This document shows, piece after piece, positions 6,782-13,148 of a DNA stretch of 13,365 nt. The position numbers were made by a program, and so were the translations under genes. Each line of letters begins with the position of its first letter. Within the stretch, counting starts at the first letter, position 1. Origin of the DNA: CAYGAG01 sp964347765 (lineage in GTDB: Archaea; Thermoproteota; Bathyarchaeia; Bathyarchaeales; Bathycorpusculaceae); the NCBI GenBank assembly GCA_964347765.1, contig CAYGAG010000046.1, positions 1 through 13,365 of the forward strand, given 5' to 3'. Below the pieces are notes generated by a model. That model was given only the letters and a program-made list of their open reading frames with translations. It searched no databases and was not told the origin of the DNA.

Positions 6782-7714
6782 CTATGACCTAGATTCTGTG
6801 ACGTCTTGTTCTATCCAGTCATGTTTTCCGTCACATTTGATCACATAGTGTTTTTTGCAGTACGGGCAATCATATCGCTGGACTGCGAAGACTGTCAGCT
6901 GGTCACCCTCACTCTCCTTTGTTGATCGTTCCAGCTTCTTGGCATATCTGATCTCTCTAATCTTATCTTCAACTTCCTCTTCCGTAAGTTTGAATCGCCT
7001 TATGTCGTCCACAATTCGCTCTTGTTCTTTTTCGGATGGTAACTTGGTCATGATGGTTTCTGCCATTTTCGGGGTAATCGACAAATCCGGCTTCAGGAGT
7101 TCTCTTTTCAGGATGTCCGAACCTTTTCGTAGTACTTTGGCTGTGGTGTCAACCTCACTGGCCTTTATTTGACCCTTATCTACTTTTGCAATCAAGCGTT
7201 TTCTAGTTTTCGGTTTTAGTCCTCGGGTTCGTCTTATCACATCTGTAGATACATCTAGGGATATCTCTTGGTTGTGTCGAAACTCCCATGCGTCTATGTC
7301 GTCGCTCACTTTGTGTTCGCTGATGCCCAGTCTTCGCGCCAATTCCTTCTTAGTCTTGACTGCGAAGTCATCTCTGCTGACCCAGATCTCATGGACAGCG
7401 TTTTCCCGTTCTGTATCCGTTAAGTCCCGCCTATGTAGGTTTTCGATAAGGGATTCAAAGAGTATTCTTTCTTCAGCAACCTCCTTGATTAGGCAGGGGA
7501 TCTTCTTGAGACGGGCCATATGCGCCGCTCTCCATCTCCTCTCTCCTGCAATGATCTGAAATTTGAAGCCGTGTTCTCTGACTACGACAGGTTGAAGAAT
7601 TCCTGCCTCTTCGATGGACTCTGTCAGTTCCTTGAGCGAGTCTTTCTCAAAGCGTTCTCTCGGCTGAAAGGGATTTGGTTGAATCTCATCTAAAGATATC
7701 ATCTTCAGCTTCAT
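6782..7714 (-). CDS. ParB/Spo0J-like partition or DNA-binding protein with C-terminal Cys/His cluster
   Basis: The N-terminal half is a ParB/Sulfiredoxin-type nuclease or CTP-binding domain. From ATG 7714 (310 residues) I see ISLDEIQPNPFQPR (6-19), GILQPVVVREHG, the GERRWRAA box (57-64) and ENLHRRDLTDTE (91-102), the last two matching the CTP-binding motifs of chromosomal ParB. A helix-turn-helix follows (KELARRLGISEHKVSDDIDA, about 123-142). The middle is charged helix, and the C-terminus has CPYCKKHYVIKCDGKH, giving Cys283, Cys286, Cys294 and His298 as a possible zinc site in place of the usual ParB dimerisation domain. No ParA-type ATPase is adjacent. Function could be segregation, transcription control or something else. 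GTG 7729 (315 residues) and GTG 7720 are alternative starts. ATG 7714 begins the usual MKLKMISLDEI. Confidence 0.85.
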   Translation of the reverse strand: MKLKMISLDEIQPNPFQPRERFEKDSLKELTESIEEAGILQPVVVREHGFKFQIIAGERRWRAAHMARLKKIPCLIKEVAEERILFESLIENLHRRDLTDTERENAVHEIWVSRDDFAVKTKKELARRLGISEHKVSDDIDAWEFRHNQEISLDVSTDVIRRTRGLKPKTRKRLIAKVDKGQIKASEVDTTAKVLRKGSDILKRELLKPDLSITPKMAETIMTKLPSEKEQERIVDDIRRFKLTEEEVEDKIREIRYAKKLERSTKESEGDQLTVFAVQRYDCPYCKKHYVIKCDGKHDWIEQDVTESRS

Positions 7715-7755
7715 AGCCACACATCCCACTTTCCTAAAGAATATTTGGAAACCAG

Positions 7756-7764
7756 CTTTTATTT
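7756..7764 (-). promoter_or_regulatory. Putative TATA box of the ParB-like gene
   Basis: On the minus strand this reads AAATAAAAG, an archaeal TATA-like element. Counting about 25 nt downstream puts transcription start near 7735, giving an almost leaderless mRNA for GTG 7729 or a leader of about 20 nt for ATG 7714. Position and composition are the only evidence. Confidence 0.35.
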
Positions 7765-7823
7765 GCGTCGCATAACACGGAGAATTCTATGAAACGGCAA
7801 AGGGCGAGACGTTCTTCAATTAG

Positions 7824-8519
7824 CTACTCTAGGATGATTCTCGCGTCGACAGTCTTTGCTCCTTTCTCGTAGACCATTACAGGGTTCAAGTCGAGTTCCT
7901 TTATCGCCTGATGCTCCATGATGAGCGTCGAAGTGTTCAATAGAATGCTTACTATGGCGTCTATGTCAGCCGGAGGCTTGCCCCTGTAACCTTTCAGCAG
8001 TGGAAAAGCCTTAACTTCTGTTATCATCTCTCGAGCTTCGTTCTCTGTGACCGGCGCTATTCGGAAGGCAACGTCCTTCAGTATCTCCACAAAAATGCCT
8101 CCCAGACCAAACATCAACGTGGGACCGAATTGAGGATCCTTTGTTGCTCCTACTATGACTTCAGTAGATTGCGGAGCCATTTCTTGCACAAGTAGGCCAA
8201 CCGTTTTGGCATTCGGGTTGTGCTTTTTGACGTTTTTCATTATCTGCCGGTAGGCGTTTAATACTTCCTTTGCATCCTTCAGGTCAATTACGACACCGCC
8301 GATATCTGACTTGTGGATGATTTCTGGCGAGACTATCTTGAGAACTACTGGGTAGCCTATCTCTCCAGCGTAGTCCACAGCGGTATTCTCATCTTGTGCA
8401 ACTCTGAAGTCAGTGACTGGAATTCCATAATCTCGGCATATCGTTTTTGCCTCTGATTCAAGAAGGGACTTTCTTCCTTCCTTCATAACCTCATTTAGTA
8501 TTTCTGTTGTAATGGCCAC
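7824..8519 (-). CDS. acdB: ADP-forming acyl/acetyl-CoA synthetase beta subunit (ATP-grasp)
   Basis: This is the nucleotide-binding subunit of the ADP-forming acetyl-CoA (or other acyl-CoA) synthetase. The enzyme converts acyl-CoA, ADP and phosphate to the free acid, CoA and ATP in archaeal fermentation. The 231-residue length matches stand-alone beta subunits. Motifs seen are SEAKTICRDYGIPV (22-35), GYPVVLKIVSPEIIHKSDIG (55-74), LLVQEMAPQSTEVIVGA (109-125), LMFGLGGIFVEILKDVAFR (135-153) and KELDLNPVMV (207-216), all typical of the ATP-grasp part. The start is GTG 8519; a GGGA lies about 11 nt upstream. The catalytic alpha subunit, which carries the CoA-binding Rossmann domain and the active-site His, is not next to it and is not in this window, so it must be encoded elsewhere. 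Substrate range is unknown. Confidence 0.9.
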   Translation of the reverse strand: MAITTEILNEVMKEGRKSLLESEAKTICRDYGIPVTDFRVAQDENTAVDYAGEIGYPVVLKIVSPEIIHKSDIGGVVIDLKDAKEVLNAYRQIMKNVKKHNPNAKTVGLLVQEMAPQSTEVIVGATKDPQFGPTLMFGLGGIFVEILKDVAFRIAPVTENEAREMITEVKAFPLLKGYRGKPPADIDAIVSILLNTSTLIMEHQAIKELDLNPVMVYEKGAKTVDARIILE

Positions 8520-8540
8520 AGTTCAACGCATCCCTTGGAA

Positions 8541-8571
8541 GTTATTAATATGGACATGCTTAAACTTAAAA
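8541..8571 (-). promoter_or_regulatory. AT-rich putative promoter of acdB
   Basis: The 61 bp gap before acdB holds two TATA-like stretches on the minus strand: TTTTAAGTTTAA (within 8560-8571) and ATATTAATAAC (8541-8551). The second lies about 25 nt before GTG 8519 and would give a leaderless message; the first would give a leader of about 20 nt. Which one acts is not decidable here. Confidence 0.35.
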
Positions 8572-8580
8572 TATTAGTGG

Positions 8581-9399
8581 TTATGGCCAAGACCAATGTT
8601 CGAATTTCCATTTGTACGAACAGTTGTTTCTAAGCATCCACGCGTCACAACCTATAGGTCCTGATATCCATTCCCGGAGATCTCTATCCCAGTAGTACCA
8701 GATCCAATTCCAACCTTCTGAATCACCTGTGACGGCATCTTTATCATTGATTGAATGCAGAAGGATATGCCCAGGCTGAATAAACTGATAATAAGTGTAG
8801 TTGATTTTAGCTATCTCAGGTGTGGCTTGGAAAAGAGAGGAGCCTGCAGGCATTGCTGTTTCATTATGCCAATTTAGGGTTCCGTTTCCATAATCTATAC
8901 AGATGTTGATGTTCAGAATGACGGATCTGCTTATGACTTGACCGAGTTCTCTAAGCGCCAACAGATTGAAAAGGTCATAATACCTGTCCAGTAATCCGCC
9001 GAGCGCTTCATCTGTTACGTTAACTCCATGATGGAGCAGGCAATCTTCCAATAGTCTATTGTAGGTTTCATTCAGATCTTCTTGGCTCACAAGAATCGAA
9101 CTATAGTTGCCTTCCAGATGCGCCATCACTCTACCGAAATCCATCATGAGTAGAGTGAGATTGTGTCCTGGGAATGAATAATCTCCGTATAGAATTGAAT
9201 ACTCTGCATGTAGCAGGTTGTATCGGCCAATTGATTCATCGAAATAGGAAGTTGTTTCGCCAAAGATGCTCTGGTTCTCAAGTATCTGTTCTGAAGAGAT
9301 CGTGTTCTGCAGGTAGAAATACACAGCTAGACTTGAGGTTGAAACAGCCCAAACAAGTGTCGCCAGTGTTAGCAAAGCAAGTGTCCTTCTTCCAACCAT
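8581..9399 (-). CDS. Secreted/membrane-anchored DUF4430-like protein, partner of an ECF transporter
   Basis: The 272-residue protein starts with a positive, then hydrophobic segment (about 7-28), an uncleaved anchor or signal peptide, so the rest is outside the cell. Residues 29-155 are mostly helical with no motif I recognise. The C-terminal part (about 161-272) looks like a DUF4430 (transcobalamin C-terminal-like) domain: ILNINICIDYGNGTLNW, then GHILLHSIND, GWNWIWYYWDRDLREW and a Trp-rich end with CDAW and HWSW. Nine N-x-S/T sequons (Asn 42, 80, 98, 110, 127, 172, 179, 200, 259) fit an extracellular glycoprotein. ATG 9399 directly follows the TGA of the ECF gene, and a full GGAGGTGA lies four bases upstream inside that gene's last codons. 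The pairing suggests it captures the ligand for that transporter, possibly a corrinoid, but this is inference. Confidence 0.75.
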   Translation of the reverse strand: MVGRRTLALLTLATLVWAVSTSSLAVYFYLQNTISSEQILENQSIFGETTSYFDESIGRYNLLHAEYSILYGDYSFPGHNLTLLMMDFGRVMAHLEGNYSSILVSQEDLNETYNRLLEDCLLHHGVNVTDEALGGLLDRYYDLFNLLALRELGQVISRSVILNINICIDYGNGTLNWHNETAMPAGSSLFQATPEIAKINYTYYQFIQPGHILLHSINDKDAVTGDSEGWNWIWYYWDRDLREWISGPIGCDAWMLRNNCSYKWKFEHWSWP

Positions 9400-9954
9400 T
9401 CATTCACCTCCTGTCATGACGTCTAGGATCTTCATCAGTGGGGGAGTTAGCACTGTAAAGACTGCAGTATTGGACAAGATGTGGATTACTGAGAATAAGG
9501 CTCCATAAGCTATTGCCGTAATCATGGCCAAAGTCAAATCCATTCCACTGAGAAAGAATTGAAAACCGACTCCTAAATTCGTGATTATGTCATAGACCAG
9601 GGCAATAAGGGCTCCAAAGACAGATATCTCTGCGCAAAACCTTGCAGAATCTGACTCCTGAGGCATCATCTTCCTATAGACTCCACCCAAGAAACCTGCT
9701 GCTGCCATCCCGACAATTTGGAACGGCATGATGAATCCCGCAATACCATAAGGAGAAAGAAAGCCGTTAGCAAACATTACTACACATCCGAAAAAGACAC
9801 CTTGTATAACTCCAAAGACAAATCCTACAACAAATGAAAAGAAGGATGTGAACTCCACGTTTGGCGGCCTAGGCGTCAACTGTATCGCTAGACACAAGGC
9901 CAGCAGAACTGTGAATAAGGCCAATCTTCCTGTCTTGGACGTGTGTGTCTTCAT
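9400..9954 (-). CDS. ECF transporter S component (substrate-binding membrane subunit)
   Basis: This is a small, very hydrophobic protein of 184 residues from ATG 9954 with about six membrane helices (roughly 10-26, 35-52, 53-64, 70-93, 108-126, 141-169). The pattern NVEFTSFFSFVVGFVFGVIQ (32-51), with FANGFLSPYGIAGFIMPFQI and AAAGFLGGVYRK after it, is typical of ECF-type vitamin transporter S components. Such proteins bind the substrate and use shared energising subunits (EcfA/EcfT), which are not in this window. The substrate cannot be read; the DUF4430 partner makes cobalamin-like compounds a candidate. TTG 9996 would give 198 residues, but that extension runs through the promoter palindrome and a TATA-like box, so ATG 9954 is preferred. 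The message is then nearly leaderless. The stop abuts the downstream ATG with no gap. Confidence 0.85.
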   Translation of the reverse strand: MKTHTSKTGRLALFTVLLALCLAIQLTPRPPNVEFTSFFSFVVGFVFGVIQGVFFGCVVMFANGFLSPYGIAGFIMPFQIVGMAAAGFLGGVYRKMMPQESDSARFCAEISVFGALIALVYDIITNLGVGFQFFLSGMDLTLAMITAIAYGALFSVIHILSNTAVFTVLTPPLMKILDVMTGGE

Positions 9955-9959
9955 GAAAG

Positions 9960-9980
9960 ATGGATGGATTATCCATCCAT
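9960..9980. promoter_or_regulatory. Perfect 10+1+10 bp inverted repeat, probable operator of the ECF/DUF4430 operon
   Basis: ATGGATGGAT (9960-9969) and ATCCATCCAT (9971-9980) are exact reverse complements around a single T at 9970. The repeat lies between the TATA-like box and the ATG at 9954, overlapping the expected transcription start zone, which is where an archaeal repressor would block initiation. The regulator is not identified. Confidence 0.6.
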
Positions 9981-9990
9981 ATAATCTTTT
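9977..9990 (-). promoter_or_regulatory. Putative TATA box of the ECF/DUF4430 operon
   Basis: The minus strand reads AAAAGATTATATGG here. With TTATAT centred near 9981, transcription would begin about 25 nt on, near 9956, just before ATG 9954. This supports a leaderless or near-leaderless first gene. It overlaps the outer end of the inverted repeat. Confidence 0.5.
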
Positions 9991-10023
9991 CCTCAACTTG
10001 GATTTTAGATTAGCGGAGAATAG

Positions 10024-11250
10024 TCAGATGATTGCAAGAGTGGCGAATATCTTGGTGTCATTGTTAAGGTTATCTATTTTTGCGTATTCGTTTGGCTGAT
10101 GTGCTGTCTCGTCTACTGTGCTCCAGACTGCTGCAGGGATGCCCTTTCTTCTGAAAAAGGCGGCGCATGTTCCTCCGCCGATTCCTCCCACTTTGGGTGC
10201 TGTCTCTCTGACTTGCAGAATGGCCTTTTTGAGGAGGCTGACTATCTTGGAGTTGGGGTCCGTGGGTCTGGGGGCTGTAGTCTTTGCTAGGACTTCGATT
10301 TTTATTGTTCCTTGTGTCCTCTTCTCGAAGTCCTCGGCTAGTTCACGGATATCTGTCAGTACTTGTTCGACGGCATAGCTCGGAAGTATGCGGCAGTCAA
10401 AATGTGTTATGTCTTCTCCAGGGATTATGTTGGTGGCGGCAACGTTCTTCTCTTTCTTCGTCATTTCGAAGGTGCTTTCAGGTGGGTCGAAATAGTCATT
10501 TCTGAGAGAGTACTTTTCATGCAGCACCTCGTCCAGAGAGAGAGCATATCTCATTCCTAAGCGGTGGGCGTTTATGCCTTGATGCGGTCTACTGGCGTGA
10601 ACTTGTTTTCCAATAGTACGTACTCTGAACCAAAGATTGCTCTTTTCAGCTATTTCCACGAAGCTCCCGTCCTCATTTCCGCTGTCTGGCACAACAATTA
10701 GATCGTCTTTCTTGAAGATTCTTTGTTCCAATAGGTGCTGGATTCCATAGGTACTCCCCTGTTCTTCATCGGCAACAAAGGCTAGGGCCATAGTTCTTTT
10801 CGGTCTCATGCCGAGACTGGCCAAAGCTTTGACTGCAAAGATGGATGCGACCATGGATTGGCCGTTGTCCTCGCTTCCACGTCCATAGAGGCGTCCATCC
10901 TGGATTTTCGGCTTGAAGGGCTCAGTGACCGTCCAAAAGGACTCTTCTCCAGGCGGAACTACGTCTAGATGTGTCACTATCCACAGCTTTTCAGTAGGAT
11001 TCTTTCCTTTATAGTAGGCGATAATGTTCGGTCTTTTTCCGGATAGAACTCGGTCATCCTTGGCGTCATGATGTTCAATCTTGTCGAAGCCTATGGGCTC
11101 TAGTATCTGCAGGAGTCTTTCAGCTTTTTCTGATTCTCCTTGTCCCCCATTTTCTGGAGCTATCGCAGCGATACATATTAGCTCCTCTAAGGTTCGGATG
11201 GCCTCTTCTTTCTGTCTTTCGATTGTGGAGAACAAATTTCGGCTACGCAA
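10024..11250 (-). CDS. M20 family metallohydrolase (ArgE/DapE/carboxypeptidase-like)
   Basis: This is a two-zinc amidohydrolase or peptidase of 408 residues in the cytoplasm, with no signal peptide. The complete M20 active site is visible: WIVTHLDVVPPG (His94, Asp96), GRGSEDNGQ (bridging Asp128), FVADEEQGSTYG (catalytic Glu162, metal Glu163), VVPDSGNED (Asp189) and DETAHQPNEY (His384). The lid domain lies at about 203-325 with GKQVHASRPHQGINA and the conserved ATNIIPG. The family includes acetylornithine deacetylase, succinyl-diaminopimelate desuccinylase and dipeptidases, and substrate cannot be assigned from sequence. The first usable codon is TTG 11250, right after an in-frame TGA; TTG 11235 is a shorter option. 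Neither has a clear SD. An ATG at 11263-11265 sits in the same frame just upstream but is cut off by that TGA. It lies 69 bp before the ECF gene, so linkage is uncertain. Confidence 0.92.
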   Translation of the reverse strand: MRSRNLFSTIERQKEEAIRTLEELICIAAIAPENGGQGESEKAERLLQILEPIGFDKIEHHDAKDDRVLSGKRPNIIAYYKGKNPTEKLWIVTHLDVVPPGEESFWTVTEPFKPKIQDGRLYGRGSEDNGQSMVASIFAVKALASLGMRPKRTMALAFVADEEQGSTYGIQHLLEQRIFKKDDLIVVPDSGNEDGSFVEIAEKSNLWFRVRTIGKQVHASRPHQGINAHRLGMRYALSLDEVLHEKYSLRNDYFDPPESTFEMTKKEKNVAATNIIPGEDITHFDCRILPSYAVEQVLTDIRELAEDFEKRTQGTIKIEVLAKTTAPRPTDPNSKIVSLLKKAILQVRETAPKVGGIGGGTCAAFFRRKGIPAAVWSTVDETAHQPNEYAKIDNLNNDTKIFATLAII

Positions 11251-11346
11251 TCACTTCACGTCCATCGGTCTTGAGAACCCAATTGAGAAGGCAAGGCCTT
11301 TAATTCTTTGCGATTCAACGAATATGAGATTATGAGAAGGTTTTTG

Positions 11347-12306
11347 TCAGCTCAGTTCTTGCAGAGCTTTTAGCCGCTTGACTGTGTTTGGATGTGTGGA
11401 GAAGATTTCAACTATTCTGTCCAATGTGGTTACCTTTCGGGATACAATGTCTTGTACTAGCTTCTGGTCGCCTGTGAATGCTGAGCGGGACATGGTCAGG
11501 GAGTCTTTTTCTGCGCGGTCTGGATCAGCGATGAAGAGTGCCTTTAGGGCATTCAGATTCTGGGTCTTCTTTTGTGTTCTACGCATGTTTTTTGTAGTAT
11601 GAACTATTTTCGCCAGACCCTCTGAGAGTTTGCGGGAACCATCATCAACGATTGATACACCATGACGGTCTGCGTAATATTCTCGCAATCTGCTGAGGTA
11701 GAGTATGAATATATTCAAGACCCAAGAGAAGATCATGAATACTATGCCTATTAGAGCTGATCCGCCGCTCTCCTGTCTCTGTCTTCCATACATGGATGAA
11801 AGCATGATGGAGAAGCCAATATAATAGAGAAGAGCAGGGAGTATGGATACGAACATCATTACTTGGACATCTTTGTGTTTGAGATGCCCTAGTTCATGGC
11901 CGATGACAGCTTCTACTTCCTCATTCTCTAGTCTTTTCAACAAACCGCTCGTGACAGCTACTCTAGATCCAGCTATTGGTGATCCGTATGCGAAGGCGTT
12001 TGGAATTGGAATCCGAGCTAACATTAGCCTTGGCTTCTTTATTCCGCTTTTTCTGCTCAGATTCTCAACTGTTTCGTGAAGTCTAGGATGCTCATGTTCC
12101 GAGATCTCTTGCACACCATACATAGCATCAATGATGTAAGGAGAGATCAACCATTGGAAAACATTGAAGCACACAACTAAGATAGCCAAAGAAATCAAGC
12201 TGAAGGAACTGAAAAGGCTAAGGACAACCGTGAAGAACAGGGTAGATAAGCTGATTATAACGGCAAGCGTGCCGAACATGGACAATCTCAGTTTCACAAC
12301 ACTCAT
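11347..12306 (-). CDS. htpX: HtpX-type membrane zinc metalloprotease (M48)
   Basis: This is an integral membrane protease that degrades damaged membrane proteins. It has 319 residues. Two hydrophobic helices (about 10-33 and 35-56) come first, then the cytoplasmic domain with PNAFAYGSPIAGSRVAVTSG (102-121), the HELGH zinc-binding site (His137, Glu138, His141) and HKDVQVM. Two more helices follow (about 149-171, 184-205) and then REYYADRHG with the third ligand Glu209. The tail ends with FSTHPNTVKRLKAL, a typical family C-terminus. ATG 12306 has GAGG eight bases upstream and a TATA-like box in the right place, so the start is well supported. The M20 gene follows 96 bp downstream on the same strand and probably has its own promoter. 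Confidence 0.95.
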   Translation of the reverse strand: MSVVKLRLSMFGTLAVIISLSTLFFTVVLSLFSSFSLISLAILVVCFNVFQWLISPYIIDAMYGVQEISEHEHPRLHETVENLSRKSGIKKPRLMLARIPIPNAFAYGSPIAGSRVAVTSGLLKRLENEEVEAVIGHELGHLKHKDVQVMMFVSILPALLYYIGFSIMLSSMYGRQRQESGGSALIGIVFMIFSWVLNIFILYLSRLREYYADRHGVSIVDDGSRKLSEGLAKIVHTTKNMRRTQKKTQNLNALKALFIADPDRAEKDSLTMSRSAFTGDQKLVQDIVSRKVTTLDRIVEIFSTHPNTVKRLKALQELS

Positions 12307-12603
12307 TGATGCTTCCTCAACCTGATTTCACGGAGCAGAGGCAACTTATATTTCTTACTCTGTATTATTTTACATTACTCTATCATCTGGTTGTTTCAGT
12401 CTCCTGAAGAGTGTTATGTCTTTGGCATATAGATATTCGAAGCCAACTATGGTTAAGTTGCAAAGCAACATTCAAGTTCTAATTACTGTTTAGTTATTTA
12501 CCATACGGGAAGCAGCCAACTTCTACTATTCAAGACTCAAAGTGTCAGACAACTAGGTGTTCGCCAAATCTCAGATGATCTATCTGATCAGAGAGGCAGG
12601 CAC
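12307..12603. other. Intergenic region between htpX and the divergent small genes
   Basis: This stretch of 297 bases separates htpX (minus) from the small plus-strand gene at 12604. It holds the htpX promoter. On the plus strand the frame of the next gene stays open from 12457 and reads SVRQLGVRQISDDLSDQRGR just before ATG 12604, so that gene may be longer or may be the 3' part of an older, larger gene. I see no tRNA or repeat in it. Confidence 0.5.
12345..12353 (-). promoter_or_regulatory. Putative TATA box of htpX
   Basis: The minus strand reads AAATATAAG, a good archaeal TATA element. Transcription would start near 12324, leaving a leader of about 18 nt that carries the GAGG SD motif (12315-12318) before ATG 12306. 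Confidence 0.5.
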
Positions 12604-12867
12604 ATGGGCATAGCTTTGGGACTGGATTCAGTAGGGTTTTACGCTATTGACATTGACAGACGTAACCTTGCTGACTACATGATATTGAAGGCCCAGGGTG
12701 TTCAGGGATTGGCTAGAGACTTGGGCTGGCTTTACAGCTATTTCAGCCCTTCAATCGTTCGCAACATGAAACCGCAATACTTCTTCATCGTTACGCGGAA
12801 GGGAGCCTTGGGCTTAGGCGAATTTCCTTTTCACAATGGCACAAACGGGAAAGGGAGAACATATTGA
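12604..12867 (+). CDS. Small protein of unknown function, first of a coupled pair
   Basis: I do not recognise this 87-residue protein. ATG 12604 has GAGG seven bases upstream. It is soluble and reads MGIALGLDSVGFYAIDID at the N-terminus. The segment GIALGLDSVGFYAIDIDRRN resembles, in outline only, the glycine turn plus hydrophobic-Asp-hydrophobic-Asp motif (Asp16, Asp18) that opens primase-polymerase domains. The rest, with LARDLGWLYSYFSP (36-49) and KPQYFFIVTRKG (56-67), shows no clear match and is too short for a full domain. The frame is open for about 49 codons upstream, so this may be a shortened gene. Its TGA overlaps the TTG of the next gene (TTGA), so the two are probably translated together. 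The pair lies at the edge of a run of housekeeping genes, in sequence that looks accessory. Confidence 0.55.
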   Translation: MGIALGLDSVGFYAIDIDRRNLADYMILKAQGVQGLARDLGWLYSYFSPSIVRNMKPQYFFIVTRKGALGLGEFPFHNGTNGKGRTY

Positions 12868-13148
12868 AGTCGGTGGGCATTAAGGTCGAGTATGGGGAAC
12901 CACTTCATGAGGGAGATTATCGAGGAACATTCAGGACTGTAAGCGACAAGGAACATGCAGAAATGATAATGCTCTACGTTGAAGAGGGGTTAGGCCTTGA
13001 AAAGATAGCTGAGTACTTTGAACGTTCAAGCCGTACTCCACTACTGCACGTTCAGAAACATACCAAAGCGGTTAAGAATAGTGGTTTCTGTCCAGTCTGC
13101 AGGAGAAACAGAAGCATATATGAAAGCGAAATTGCTGAGAAAAAGTGA
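12864..13148 (+). CDS. Small putative HTH/zinc DNA-binding protein, second of a coupled pair
   Basis: The 94-residue product starts at TTG 12864, which has GGGAG six bases upstream and overlaps the previous stop; GTG 12873 is the alternative. Residues about 30-66 look like a helix-turn-helix: SDKEHAEMIMLYVEEGLGLE, then KIAEYFERSSRTPLLHVQKH. Just after comes GFCPVCRR, so His62, His66, Cys76 and Cys79 (H-x3-H-x9-C-x2-C) could hold a zinc ion. The HTH plus Cys pair suggests a small DNA-binding regulator, as found in archaeal accessory regions, but no family is recognised and function is inferred only from these motifs. No membrane segment or signal peptide is seen. Confidence 0.6.
   Translation: MKSVGIKVEYGEPLHEGDYRGTFRTVSDKEHAEMIMLYVEEGLGLEKIAEYFERSSRTPLLHVQKHTKAVKNSGFCPVCRRNRSIYESEIAEKK

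Noticed and set aside
6855..7559. Two plus-strand open frames (about 95-105 codons) opposite the ParB-like gene
   Set aside because: They are antisense shadows with Ser/Leu-rich low-complexity translations; the minus-strand frame carries clear ParB motifs.
9955..9996. N-terminal extension of the ECF protein from TTG 9996
   Set aside because: It would be coded by the TATA-like box and the perfect inverted repeat and adds a sequence atypical for S components.
10099..10560. Several overlapping plus-strand open frames opposite the M20 gene
   Set aside because: They mirror the codon bias of the M20 gene, and none has a motif or ribosome binding site.
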